Part shown: positions 10,578-21,536 of the stretch, piece by piece
How the letters are laid out: the number at the start of each line of letters is the position of its first letter
Position numbering within the stretch: the first letter of the stretch is position 1
Assembly (NCBI GenBank): GCA_026214975.1
Contig: CM047805.1
Coordinates: forward strand, 191,713,620 to 191,777,619
From: Gentiana macrophylla
Lineage: Eukaryota > Streptophyta > Magnoliopsida > Gentianales > Gentianaceae
Direction of reading: 5' to 3'
DNA length: 64,000 bases
Program-made: the position numbers and the translations under genes
The notes under the pieces: model-generated
The model's database searches: none
The model's input: only the letters and a program-made list of their open reading frames with translations
What the model was told of the DNA's origin: nothing

Positions 10578-11200
10578 TGTTGGAAATATGTACGTGTGTG
10601 TGAGTGATTTATTGAATGTGATCCGTAATTAACGGAGGTAATTACGAAAATTTAAATAGAAAATAAATAACACAAAATAATATTCGTGAATTAATTAGAT
10701 CTAACAAAATAACTATTACCGCATGCAGATCCGACTCGAACAAGTGAATAATAAAAGTACGATCGCAGTAAATCAAAGGACTAGAGATCAAACCGAAGCG
10801 AGTATATTCTTTCTTTCCTTAAGATGATTGCTCGGTGTGCCTACTTAGTAGTAAAGAATCGCCTCCCAAGATACAAATGATTACGTCTCGGATTGAGAGG
10901 CACTTCAACAATCCGAGCTCCAGAGAACTTACAGAGTGCTCCGATTTCTCTTCGACTCAAGATCTAAAACTATATGCTTGACTCTTTGTGGTGGAAAAGA
11001 CAAGAGAAAAACTGATGCATAAACCTTCATCCTTGAGGTTTTTTATATAGTAGATAGGAGGAGCCAATGCTCGAATCTGATTGATCGAATCACATCACAC
11101 TAGGTCGGATGACTTTTCCTGAGCACTCGCCTCAACCTCTTGGCCAATCTACTTTCTTCAATTTTATTGGTCGGATGATGCATCTATTAGTTTCTTGAAC
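10578..11200 (-). mobile_element. Probable LTR remnant
   Basis: The plus strand starts TGTTGGAAATATG at 10578, so a minus-strand LTR would end ...CCAACA. A minus-strand TATA-like CTATATAAAAAACC lies near 11040, upstream of a leader-like stretch. The opposite terminus and target duplication were not found, so the right limit is approximate and the call tentative. Confidence 0.35.
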
Positions 11201-12103
11201 CATATAATCCTGAGATAGAAAAATAGCAGTAAATTATGCTAAATGGTTTGACATTGATATAAAAGTTATTTAAAACGAGTCTCATTGTCACATCATAAAT
11301 AAAATCGCTAACAAATTAAATTATAAAATTTATTGTATAATAGTAACTATGACAGTAACATTATTCTTTCTTTTCTAAAAAAAAAACATTGTTCTTTCTT
11401 ATAATAATAATGAAGGATCAATTATTATGCTCATCTCAATAATATAAAAATAGGTTTCTCAAAACAAAAAAATTAATATATAAAAATAGTCTTTCCTTTA
11501 TAAAAAAAATAAAAAAAAACAAAGGAAGGATTGCTAATATAGCAATCACACAGCCATTAATTGGGGAGCACTCACGAAATGTGATTTTCTTAGTGTGCTT
11601 AATGGTATTTGGCTAGTGAGTAAAGACAATTAAAGTGTCGTTACCTTGGTGATGTAACAAACCGACACTAATTAATTAATGTTACCTGATAAGTTTATTT
11701 AATGAAATAAGAGTTTTACATCGTACATTATGTCTAGAAAAGGAGGACTCAACACATTACTACTTGCGTATGCAAATTTTTAGGAACAACTGTATCCATG
11801 CATGTAATTATTGAGGTCACCTTTACCTAATTACCTTACCAATAATTTGATGATCCATACCAGTATTATGATAATGTAATGCAAATAAATAAGAGTATAT
11901 ACGTTTAACAGACAATTAAACAATTACACCATTTCCTCTAAACAATAACAATGAATAAATTATTCTTTTTTACTTATAGTAGTAGAATAATTAATTTAAC
12001 ATAAAATATGACATAAGAGAGCACATAGCACAAACCCGATTATGCACGGTATCAAGCAATAGCATGTATTTCGCAACGAAAACATATTTTTACAAATATA
12101 ATA
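11201..12103. other. Intergenic AT-rich sequence
   Basis: No gene seen. Contains A-rich runs and a GAACATTGTTCTTTCTT-like duplicated patch near 11365-11400. Confidence 0.4.
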
Positions 12104-12359
12104 CTTCTTCCGTCTCAAATTATATGAGACGGTTGCTAAAATCACGTGTATTTAAGAAGTGAGTTTATGCATTGACTTTAAAATAAAATGACTAAAATGT
12201 TATCGGATATAATTAATGTGACATTTTATTTATTTATCATATTGCAATGAATAAGGGCAAAACAAAGACAAGTATTATAAATATTGTATTAGAAATATAA
12301 GCGCCTCAGATAAAATAGAACAAACGATTTTGACAACTGTCTCACATGAAGGGATGGAG
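12104..12359. mobile_element. Stowaway-like MITE
   Basis: Starts CTTCTTCCGTCTCAAATTAT just after TA (12102-12103) and ends ACATGAAGGGATGGAG just before TA (12360-12361). TA target duplications with CTCCnTCCGT-type ends define Stowaway (Tc1/mariner) MITEs. Inner sequences GAGACGGTTGCTAAAAT and GATTTTGACAACTGTCTC pair as extended inverted repeats. Confidence 0.75.
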
Positions 12360-12361
12360 TA

Positions 12362-13468
12362 TTGATTAAAATAATAGATTCATCGATAAGAATGTCTATC
12401 CATCTCCGTGTTAGTCTTACAAGTGACAAAACCTTTAACAGATCTACAACTAAAACAAAACCCTATTTAAATCTACGGATGTTTTTTATTTTAATTATTA
12501 TCAGGATTTATCAAGAACAATTGAGGGAAACAAAATTAGGGTTTAAAGCCAATAGGCCGACGGGAAATTCTCATGCATTGACTCTCTATTAGAATGGATC
12601 GTCGGATGACTGTCACGTAAAAACAAAGTAGTTTTGTTTGTTTATTATATATATGATAAATATCCCGCGGTTCGCTCTAATAAATAAAGTCCTATAATGT
12701 AATTACCTAGCTAGGCCGACCCCTTCAGGAAGGAAAAACCGGATTTTTACCTCGTAAAACGTGCAGAGAATTATTCTAAATTGATCCCTCTTCATGATCC
12801 CCTCTTATTGAATTTTAGTAAAAATAACTCTTCCCATATTAAACATACCATTAATATGCATACTCCGGACAATATGGATCACCCTTTGTATAAAAATCGC
12901 AAACTCTTCCTCCGGAAAACTCATTTGATGATTTATAGTAGTATTTATGTATAACATTAACAAACAATCTCATCCTCGTGGTAAAGAGCTTGAGTCGTAG
13001 TGACACTTTTGCCTTTTAGTCGAGATGTGGAGTTCGATATTTATATCGTTTTCACTCAATAAAAAATAGCGTATAAATAATCTTTACAAAATGTAGCGCG
13101 CGTTGAGGCATAAGTTTCAATATATATCATCTACGGAACTTAATAAGCGAGAAATTAAAAGTCAATTGATATTTTTAGGCCGTGCTACTTTAATTAATCC
13201 ATTGTAAACCTATCGTTGTACCACTCTACACTTCACACCACACCTAAAAGAAAAATATACTTCTGTACGACATTGATTTTTAAGCATTCTACATTCAGTA
13301 TTTGCACCACATAATCTACTTTTACACCATGTTTTCATATTATTTCCACACCACTTTTTATAACACAATGTAGTCCAAGAATTAAAAAAAAAAAAAAAAA
13401 ATTGATCCTCTTCATCCATCTGCTATTATTCTGCACACACCGCCACCAATTTCCACCATCTCCACCAC
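12362..13468. other. Intergenic; possible SINE remnant near 12975-13075
   Basis: No protein gene recognised. CTCGTGGTAAAGAGCTTGAG (about 12976) followed by GTGGAGTTCGATATT (about 13026) resembles Pol III A- and B-boxes at SINE spacing, followed by an A-rich end. No target duplication was found. The rest is AT-rich with an A-run at 13383-13400. Confidence 0.35.
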
Positions 13469-13650
13469 GTGAAATTTTAAAATACAACCGTTGTAGAAAG
13501 GTTATAGCAAGTGGCATATATTAGAGCCTCTCATTTTTACTCTCTTTCACATAATACACTTTTATCGTGTGTAAGAGGTTAGAAATGAGTGGTTGTAATG
13601 TATGCCACTTGGTATAACCTTCCTACAACGGTTGTATTTTAAAATTTCAC
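13469..13650. mobile_element. 182-bp MITE with ~50-bp arms
   Basis: The left arm begins GTGAAATTTTAAAATACAAC at 13469 and the right arm ends with its reverse complement at 13650. Pairing extends about 50 bp through AACCGTTGTAG and AAGTGGCAT with few mismatches. There is no coding sequence. The target duplication is not clear, so the superfamily is undecided. Confidence 0.8.
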
Positions 13651-14990
13651 TTAGATGTAAGACATTGTAGATTTTTATAATTAAAACGGATGACACTTAT
13701 ATAGGTTTCGTTTGTTTTGGGTTGAAGTTTTTTTGGAGTTGTCTTATATAATAGTGGATAATAAAATATAATAAAAATGATTGAAGTAATGATTAGAAAG
13801 TTAAGATGTTTTTTTGAAATTTGGGTAGATAAAGAAATGATTGGTGAGAGAAATTAAAATAAAATAGTATAATGAACAAAATAATGAAGAAAAAAAAAAT
13901 AGATAAAGTGAAGTGGTGAGAGATGAAGAAATGATTGATAGAAAAATTGTAATAAATAATTGATGAAATGATATAAAGAAAATTCAAAAAAAAAATCTAA
14001 CCAAAAGGTCCAAAACTAAGAGAAGCTTAACTACTTTATTAAAGTGTTTGAAAAGTTTTAAATGGATTTATATTCTGGAAGGGTATTATTACGATTTTCC
14101 CTCTTTTTCTTTGCGTAAGTCAATAGATGGTACTAGTACACTTTAAATGGTCACCTACCTCGGTCTTCTTCATGCTCAACTTTCACGTTTCTCTCTGCTT
14201 TCTTTCTTCATTTCCAGGTGCTCAATTTTCGCATAAATTACTCTGCATACACAGCTTTACATTTCTAACTTGTTTATAGCATAAACAGTAAGACAAGCTC
14301 CGTTTCGTGTTCGTTCCTTTTTTTGAAATTTACATGTTTCCTTTATTGAACGTATAAACAACTTCACCGCATGCTGGTTTCGAGCTTTGCATTTCTGTTT
14401 TTTTTTTTTTTTTTTTTGTGTTCTATTACTTTTTTTCTCTTTTTGTATTTAGTTTTTGTTGGTTGACTTTTATTTCTATGATTGTGAAATGTAAGGCGTA
14501 GAGTCATGTTGTCTTCTCTTCCCGCTGTATTGAATTTGTCGTGATAAATTGTTACAATGCTATATTCAATTGGAATTTCTAGTTCTATTCGTAGAATTTG
14601 ATTTTATATTTTTTGGTTAATCACTGATCGGGTGAGGGTAGTTTACCATTATGGTTGTGGATACTTGATTTTCCTCAGCTTTCTTAGGCTCAGTATGTTG
14701 TGCACAATGGTTCAATTTCTTATGATAATACATCAAGCTGGTTGAATCGACAAAAGAAATCTAGTTGATTCAACAGTTTGCAAATGCACCAATTTCAAAC
14801 ATATAAAGCACATAATTTAAAAGTTGTGTTGGTCTAGTGGTTTTGGTATTTCAGTATAACAGATTGGTAACATGGAAATTTTTCTTCAGCAATTCTGCAG
14901 GTTCTGTATATGTTTATCCTTTTGGTGTTGTAGTTAGTATGGAATAAATTTTTCCCCCCAGCTGGTTGCTTACTATTCTTATCTCTTAGG
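13651..14990. other. Upstream region of the PIP5K gene, with dispersed repeat
   Basis: 13705-14030 is AT-rich with loosely inverted ends (GTTTTGGGTTGAAG against CCAAAAGGTCCAAAAC), probably an old MITE; a related internal motif (AATGATTRAARTAATKATTAG) recurs near 51838. 14100-14990 probably holds the PIP5K promoter and 5' leader. A likely 5'UTR intron acceptor, ATCTCTTAG, precedes position 14990. Confidence 0.4.
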
Positions 14991-14997
14991 TCAGAAG

Positions 14998-15045
14998 ATG
15001 AATAGACAAACGAATTTGTCGAGCGGTGTGGCTATTTATTTCTGA
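14998..15045 (+). CDS. Upstream ORF in the PIP5K leader
   Basis: ATG at 14998 opens a 15-codon reading frame (MNRQTNLSSGVAIYF) that stops at 15045, 62 bp before the PIP5K start codon. If the leader begins upstream of 14990, ribosomes would meet it first and it could lower translation of the kinase. Only position and frame support it. Confidence 0.3.
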   Translation: MNRQTNLSSGVAIYF

Positions 15046-15107
15046 AGACAGTTATCTACTACGGCACAATACTTGTAGCTTTGGGCGTGTAATGTAAGTC
15101 TGGCCCT

Positions 15108-18100
15108 ATGGCCATAGTTGCTAACGTTGAGACTGCGCTTTCTCTTTTACAAAGAAAAATATCAGTTGATGGATTGTCATTTAGTGATAACAACTACTTT
15201 TTGAAATTGGCTAATGGGGAAGTTGTAAAGGATGGAGAGTGCCCTTGCTTTAGTGATAGTGAAGGAAAGGTCCTTTTGCCTAATGAAGAATCTTACACTG
15301 GTTCCCTAATCGGTAGTTTACCAGAGGGTTCAGGGAAATATTTGTGGAAAGATGGTAGTAAGTATGAGGGTGAATGGAGATCTGGGTTGAGACATGGATA
15401 TGGGAAGCTTCAATGGCCTTCTGGCGCCTTTTATGTGGGTGAATTTTCGGGTGGTTATATGAATGGCAATGGGACATATACTGGCCCTGACATGACCTAT
15501 AAGGGTCGCTGGCGGTTGAATCTGAAACACGGCTTGGGATATCAGTTATATTCCAGTGGGGATGTGCTAGAAGGTACTTGGATCAGTGGATCCCCAGAGG
15601 GACCTTGTAAATACACATGGGCTATTGGAAATGTGTACTTAGGAAATATGAAAGCAGGGAAAACGTCAGGCAAAGGAACTCTTACCTGGACTAATGGAGA
15701 CACTTATGAAGGTAGCTGGTTGAATGATATGATGCATGGATTTGGGGTATACACCTGGGGTGCTGGTAGTTGTTACATCGGAACTTGGACACGAGGTTTG
15801 AAGGATGGAATGGGTACATTCTATCCGAGAGGCAGCCGACTTCCAGCAGGCCAACAACTATATCTAAACGCTTTAAGAAAGAGAGGACTGTTGCCAGATT
15901 TCAGAAAACTTAGTCAAGTTTCACATACCCATCATACTCCATTAGTTGATATGGGGAATACTTAAAACTTTCGAAACCAAGGACCCCGTCAACTTTCCTC
16001 TGATAAAGTTTGAAGGGAACATGGTGAACCTTGAGCAATCTCGGGCCACAAATGTATCTTTACAGAGACGATGGAGTCTAGAGGTATCTATTGACAAGGT
16101 CATTGGAGATGATTTCTCTGAGTTTAATGGGGATGCTGGAGATCAAGACACGAGTTTTCCAATCTTGGAACGAGAATACATGCAGGGTGTCTTAATCAGT
16201 GAGCTTGTAGCTAGCAACAGTTTTTCACCATCATCAAAAAGTGAGAAAAGGCGAAAAAAGAAGCTTACACTGGAGATAAAGACACCAGGCGAATCAATTA
16301 TTAAAGGACACAGGAGATATGATTTAATGCTGTGTTTGCAGCTAGGGATCAGGTATTGAATGTTTCTACAGCTTCTTATTATATGAATGTTTTGATTAGA
16401 TACATCGGAATGTTGTTTGAGAGTACTTTTCAGACTCTTGGTTCATAGAAATTTTGTTTAAACAAAGTTGGGGCCATCAACATCTAATGTTTTATTTTCG
16501 GCTAATGAATGTTCATTCATGGATCCTTGGATATTAAGGATATAATCTTTTTGAAGTAGGTATAGTTATATTTTCAAGGGAAAGAAACTTTATTAATTAC
16601 TTATTGTATAAACTTAACACTGTTTCCCGTCTCTGCCTACTCTGAACTCTTCACGTGCTCTGTTGATGGTCCAAGGAACACATAACATAATTTTTCTATT
16701 CATACTGCAGTGTTTCTTAGTGAAACCACGGCCAATTCTGCCTTCGATGCAACTGTTTGTATTATGTATCATTTTGCCTTGATTTTGCTCGGCTCTCTGC
16801 ATTTAAGAGTAGGAGTGTTTATTTAGAACTTCTTATCTTGAACTGATGAAAGAAATTCAGTGGCCTTCTGCATTTACTTGTTCCTGCTTTTGTTCTTTGT
16901 TTCAATTTTTGTTGAGAATTATATGGCAAAGGACATAATTTTATCTTCTTAATAATTCTTTTAAAATTAGTCAAGAAAGTGCTGTGGATTATATTTACAT
17001 CTAACACTGTGATTAAAATCAAGTGTGCAAAAGTGAGATCACAAGCACATTCATTTGAACTTTTCACAGGTATACAGTTGGGAAAAATACACCTACAATA
17101 GGACGGGAAGCAAGGGCTTCTGATTTTGGTTCTCGTGCTAGCTTTTGGATGAAATTCAATAAAGATGGTTCAAAATACACACCACCACACCAGGCAGATG
17201 ATTTCAAGTGGAAAGATTATTGTCCCATGGTTTTCAGGTTCTCATCTTCGCTATGTAGTTGACATATTACCTGTAATTTCAGAAAGCCAAGTTAATTTTA
17301 GTAGTTATTACTCCAATTCGGATTAACTTGTATGATTCTACCTAAGATATTAGTATGTATTTTGAGGACGGCATCTTGCTATCTTGGTGAATATTGATTT
17401 TCTATGTTCATATTCATAATCAGATTTTCCAATGTAGGAACTTGAGGGAGATGTTTAAGATTGATGCTGCCGACTACATGATGTCCATTTGTGGTAATGA
17501 TACCCTTCAGGAGCTTTCTTCTCCTGGGAAAAGTGGTAGTGCTTTCTTCTTGTCTCAAGATAATCGATTCATGATTAAGACACTAAAGAAATCTGAAGTA
17601 AAGGTTAGCCATCTAATTTTGTATCTCAATCTATTGGTTTCATTTATAATATTCTCTTTTGTAGGTGTTTTCGCTTTCAGATTTTTCTTGCTATCTTTTT
17701 CTTGATAAATTACTAAAAGCCTTCTCAATTTACACATTTACTGAACTTTTTGTTCTTTTGAAAAAGAATGAACATGGAATTTAATAATTTCTTACCAACC
17801 TGCCATTGCAATCTAGGTTTTAATGCAGATGCTTCCGGCCTATCATCAACATGTGCAAACATACGAGAACACGCTGATAACCAAATTTTTCGGTCTTCAC
17901 AGAATAATACCTTCAGGTGGTCATAAGGTATGATGAATTAGGTTGCTTCTCTTATGCTGTTGTTATTACTCATGAAGTTGCTCTGTGGATGTTAAACAGT
18001 TGAAGTCATATAACAACTGCCAAATATCAAGCACTTAATAAGAATTTCAAATTTCCTCCTTTGAGGTTTTACTTTTTAAAACTCTTTACGCATCACAAGA

Positions 18101-19723
18101 ACATGCTTGTCCTATCATTGTTGCTTCACGATTTCATATAGGAGCATCCTGTTGCACTTTTTCTTTAATCATAGTTTTCATCGAGTATTGAGAGGCTTTG
18201 CAAATAATATACTGAATACTAATTACTTTTCATTGCTAAAAGAAAAACTTATGCACAGTTTTCTGCGTATATATATATATATATATTGCTTGTTTGTTTG
18301 CAAGTTCTCATTAACGAACACATTCATGGTGGATCTTTATTACAAATTCAAAACTTCCATCTGGTGAAATATATATTTGGATCTGCCCACAACCCTTGTT
18401 GTAAAGTTAATAACATTTTGCATCTGGCAGTTTCGGTTTGTTGTTATGGGGAATATGTTCAACACAGAGCCGAGAATCCATCGTAGGTTTGATTTGAAAG
18501 GTTCTTCATTGGGACGTTCTGTGGACAAAGTGGAAATCGATGAAAATACAATACTCAAGGATTTGGACCTTAACTATTGTTTTTATCTTGAACCAACTTG
18601 GCAAGAGGCCGTTTTAAAGTGAGTCGTATGCAATCAATTACTACCCTTTCATTTTACAGCACTGCATATAGTACACTGAATTAAACGATGGTACCAGTAG
18701 TCTATGAAACTTTGTTTGCAATTTCTCATAAATTCTGTGACTGAAAGAATACTATTTTGATAGGCAGATTGAAATTGATAGCAAATTCCTGGAATCAATG
18801 CGTATCATGGATTACAGCCTTTTACTAGGAGTTCACTATCGAGCGCCACAGCACCTAAAGTCTAGCATGACTTCACGTAATCAACGATTTACAGCGGATG
18901 GATTGGAGATTGTTGCAGAAGAAGGTCTGTTTCTATTTCCAGTTCAAACTTCATCCTCCATTTCTCATTTCTCATTTTCCACAATTTGATTGTTTGTTTC
19001 AGAGGCATTAGAGGACGAAATATCTCCGCAAGGCCTTATATTAGTTCCTCGAGGATCCGATGATAAGAGTGTTACCGTGGGGCCCCATATCAGAGGTGGC
19101 AGGCTGCGAGCATCATCTGCTACTGGTGACGAGGAAGTAGATCTCTTACTTCCTGGTACTGCAAGGTATTTTCTTTTCTAAATTTTGAATAAAATATTCA
19201 CTTGCATTCAATCAAACGACGACCCGTGGTATCAAACACAGTACAGTTTAATACAAACATGATCATACTAACAAAGTAGATGAATAGAAACACACATATA
19301 TTATACCATGTGTCGCGCTTTGATTGACTGCAACTAGATCTCCTCATTGGGAATGGGAATGGGAATGGGAATACAATGCAGTGGAAGTTTCCAGTTGTTT
19401 TAATCAGATGATGTTTGAGTATATTTTAAATTTGCTTTGGTTTAAAACAATGGGGCAGGCTGCAGGTCCAACTGGGAGTGAACATGCCAGCAAGAGCAGA
19501 GTGTATACCTGGAAAGGACGATAGTAAAGTGTTTCATGAAGCATATGATGTAGTGTTGTACCTGGGAATAATCGACATATTACAGGATTACAACATAACT
19601 AAGAAGATAGAACACGCCTACAAATCAATGCAGTTTGATTCTGTTTCAATCTCTGTAGTAGACCCTACTTTTTACTCCGAGCGGTTCCTCGAGTTCATCC
19701 AAAAGGTGTTTCCTCGAGTTTAA
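15108..19723 (+). CDS. PIP5K: Phosphatidylinositol-4-phosphate 5-kinase with MORN repeats; one-base frame break in exon 1
   Basis: Enzymes of this family phosphorylate PI4P to PI(4,5)P2 at the plasma membrane. Eight exons are inferred: 15108-16352, 17070-17237, 17438-17603, 17829-17927, 18431-18618, 18764-18924, 19003-19165 and 19459-19723, all with GT-AG junctions in phase. Exon 1 encodes eight MORN repeats of about 23 residues (from about residue 63 to 245; pattern YEGEW..G..HGYG). Later exons carry the kinase domain: a GKSGSAFF glycine loop with the following MIKTLKK lysine, [15 protein letters not shown], and an activation loop ending [20 protein letters not shown]. Summed exon length is 2455, one base over a multiple of three. 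The MORN frame stops at 15963-15965, while the kinase frame opens at 15946, so one extra base in that window breaks the protein. Without it the product is about 817 residues, normal for plant MORN-type PIP5Ks. It may be a pseudogene, a null allele or an assembly error. Confidence 0.85.
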
Positions 19724-20109
19724 TCGGTATTCCTGTTTCTGCAGGGAGGGGAGAGGATGATGCTCTACACAAATGAGGCATCTGGTCTTTATTTTATGTA
19801 TGTACGTGTTTGTGTGTCTGTGTAAGACTTGTTATGTATTTTACTACAACTAAAAACTTATTTCATGCATAGTAACATTGTCCACCTTAGTATAGATTTC
19901 TTTCAAGGGGTGCCTTATGTATCTGTAACTTAAAATGCGTCAATTCTCATGTTTCAATCACTGTTTTGTTGTGTAAAAGTATGTTCTTCGAGTCGAACCT
20001 TTTGTAGCCAGAAAATGAGTCGAAGAGTTTCCTCTCTACGTTTAACAAAAGATAAATGACAAGACACAGAGGTTTTAGCTAAAGCGAGACAATGTGACCA
20101 TACACTCAA
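19724..20109. other. PIP5K 3' untranslated region and spacer
   Basis: No further coding sequence follows the PIP5K stop codon. T-rich and AATAAA-like sequence continues to about 19960 and is likely the 3'UTR. The remaining 150 bp leads into the LINE remnant. Confidence 0.5.
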
Positions 20110-20800
20110 AACTCAAAAGAAGAAAGATCCACCATCGGAGATGCTACACTGTGTATAGAAGCCAATGAATCTGACTCGATGATAATACACCCATAGCCTA
20201 GGGTATCCGCGGGGTTCATACCCAACTTGATGGCATGCAACTCAAGCACTAACACATCCCAGAAACCCTCCAAGCGGCACGAGAGAAGCCCATTAGTACA
20301 CCACCCTCATGATCAAGGAAAATAACACCCACACCGACCAAGTAGCTTGATTCAAGTGATAAGTGATTTGAAAATGCCTAAGGAGGTCACCGATTCGATT
20401 CACCTTTAAGGCGTCATGTTGAAAGAGCTCTTGGCCAGGCTTTACCTCTGAGTAAGAGTCAGACACTGCAGGCACGACCCGGACCGAACTCTGGATTAGT
20501 CGGAACAGTGGGTTCCGGATACCGAGGGCTTTAAACAAAAAAAATAAAATAAAATAAAAAAATAAATAACACCCACAGCCTAGGAGCTTTGAGCCATCGT
20601 TGCATCCACTAGCCAGCTTAGCCCAATGAGTTTGCCAAGACCCTAAACCACTAGTACCCATCAAAGAAACGAGTACAAGTCGAGCATTAATCAAGTGCGT
20701 CTCAACCTGCAGTAGCCAAAATATGCGACACTTGCACACGGGACTGTCTAATTGTACCCGAGGACGGTAAGAATAACTGCAACCGGCGATACATGGCATG
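20110..20800 (-). pseudogene. LINE (plant L1-type) RNase H remnant
   Basis: On the minus strand, 20640-20560 reads WAKLASGCNDGSKLLGCGC and, across an insertion, continues with VIFLDHEGGVLMGFSRAAW. A frame change later it reads LELHAIKLGM...IIIESDSLASIHS near 20240-20140. This is the order of a plant LINE C-terminal RNase H domain (NDGS, E.HA, ESDS). Frameshifts and a SINE insertion at 20334-20564 make it non-functional. The upstream 20800-20640 part probably belongs to the linker of the same polyprotein. Confidence 0.65.
20334..20564 (+). mobile_element. tRNA-derived SINE with 13-bp target duplication
   Basis: AATAACACCCACA occurs at 20321-20333 and 20565-20577, perfectly flanking the element. 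The 5' part has A-box-like AGCTTGATTCAAGTG and B-box-like GATTCGATTCA. The 3' end is an A-rich tail (AAACAAAAAAAATAAAATAA). The direct repeat and tail fix the element on the plus strand, about 231 bp long. It sits in the LINE RNase H remnant. Confidence 0.75.
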
Positions 20801-21536
20801 CCTCGAATATATCAAACAAATTAAGTCACCTTTCTTATACTTGTTTATTCAATTAAAAGCCATTGAAACAAAAGTTGGATTTCATGAGGAAAACAAAAAA
20901 AGGTATTTATTTGTACTACACAACAACATGCATGTGCCCCACTAACTAGAATCAAACTGTAAAAATCAAATGTATAAAAGCAACATTCGAACATTCCGGT
21001 GTTGATTCATGAATCCACAATATATAGTCATCATCAAAGACATATTGATCATGATAATTATTAATGATATATATAAAATGAGATCGTGAGATTCGTTCTG
21101 GTTGGTACTACTACGCGACCGCCATAGGCAGAAATTAACCATTAATTTACGCGCCAAAATGGAATCTTATCTTTTTTAAAAACTTTATGCTGTTTTCAGG
21201 AAAAAAAAAAACACTTTGTGCTGGTGGGGGTTGGTTTCGTGAAGGGGAAAAGACAGTTGAAAGAAAAGAATATCATAGTTGTCCTCGCTATTCTCCTACT
21301 CCTTCCTTTCCTCTTTTCTTCCTAAATTCTTCAATTGCCGTTGTCGTTGTCTATATATATATATATATATATATATACTTAGAGAGAGATACTGTGGTTG
21401 TTCTCGAAGCTAAGGAACATACGCACAAGTGTTATTCCTCTTTTTGATTTCTCATTGTTATATACAAATTTAAGAGGTTGGTTAATTAATCCATTTTGAA
21501 AAAAAAAGGAGGACGTCGAAAATATTTGAGATTAAA
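20801..21536. other. Upstream region of the RABC gene
   Basis: No gene in 20801-21180. A CT-rich stretch (about 21280-21330) and a (TA)n microsatellite (21352-21376) precede the RABC start codon. The TA run could act as the TATA region, but its exact use cannot be read. Confidence 0.4.

Noticed and set aside
12362..12592. 76-codon frame after the Stowaway MITE
   Set aside because: No recognisable protein, no splice or promoter context, AT-driven composition.
13793..13987. Phe/Ile/Ser-rich minus-strand frame that could look like a membrane peptide
   Set aside because: It comes from AT-rich repeat DNA that also occurs near 51838; the hydrophobicity is compositional.
14827..14880. tRNA-like A-box (GTTGGTCTAGTGGTTTTGG)
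   Set aside because: It resembles a tRNA 5' half, but there is no B-box or acceptor stem within 80 bp, so it is neither a tRNA gene nor a demonstrable SINE.
15280..15857. Minus-strand open frames opposite PIP5K exon 1
   Set aside because: They are antisense shadows of the MORN repeats and have no recognisable protein features.
16010..16030. Second frameshift in PIP5K exon 1 near AAAGTTTGAAGG
   Set aside because: One reading ([14 protein letters not shown]) would continue the MORN frame past the stop, but that needs a nonsense change plus a frameshift. A single extra base at 15946-15965 explains everything.
21352..21376. (TA)n run as a recombination hot spot or origin
   Set aside because: It is an ordinary microsatellite; many similar TA runs occur in the RABC introns and flanks.
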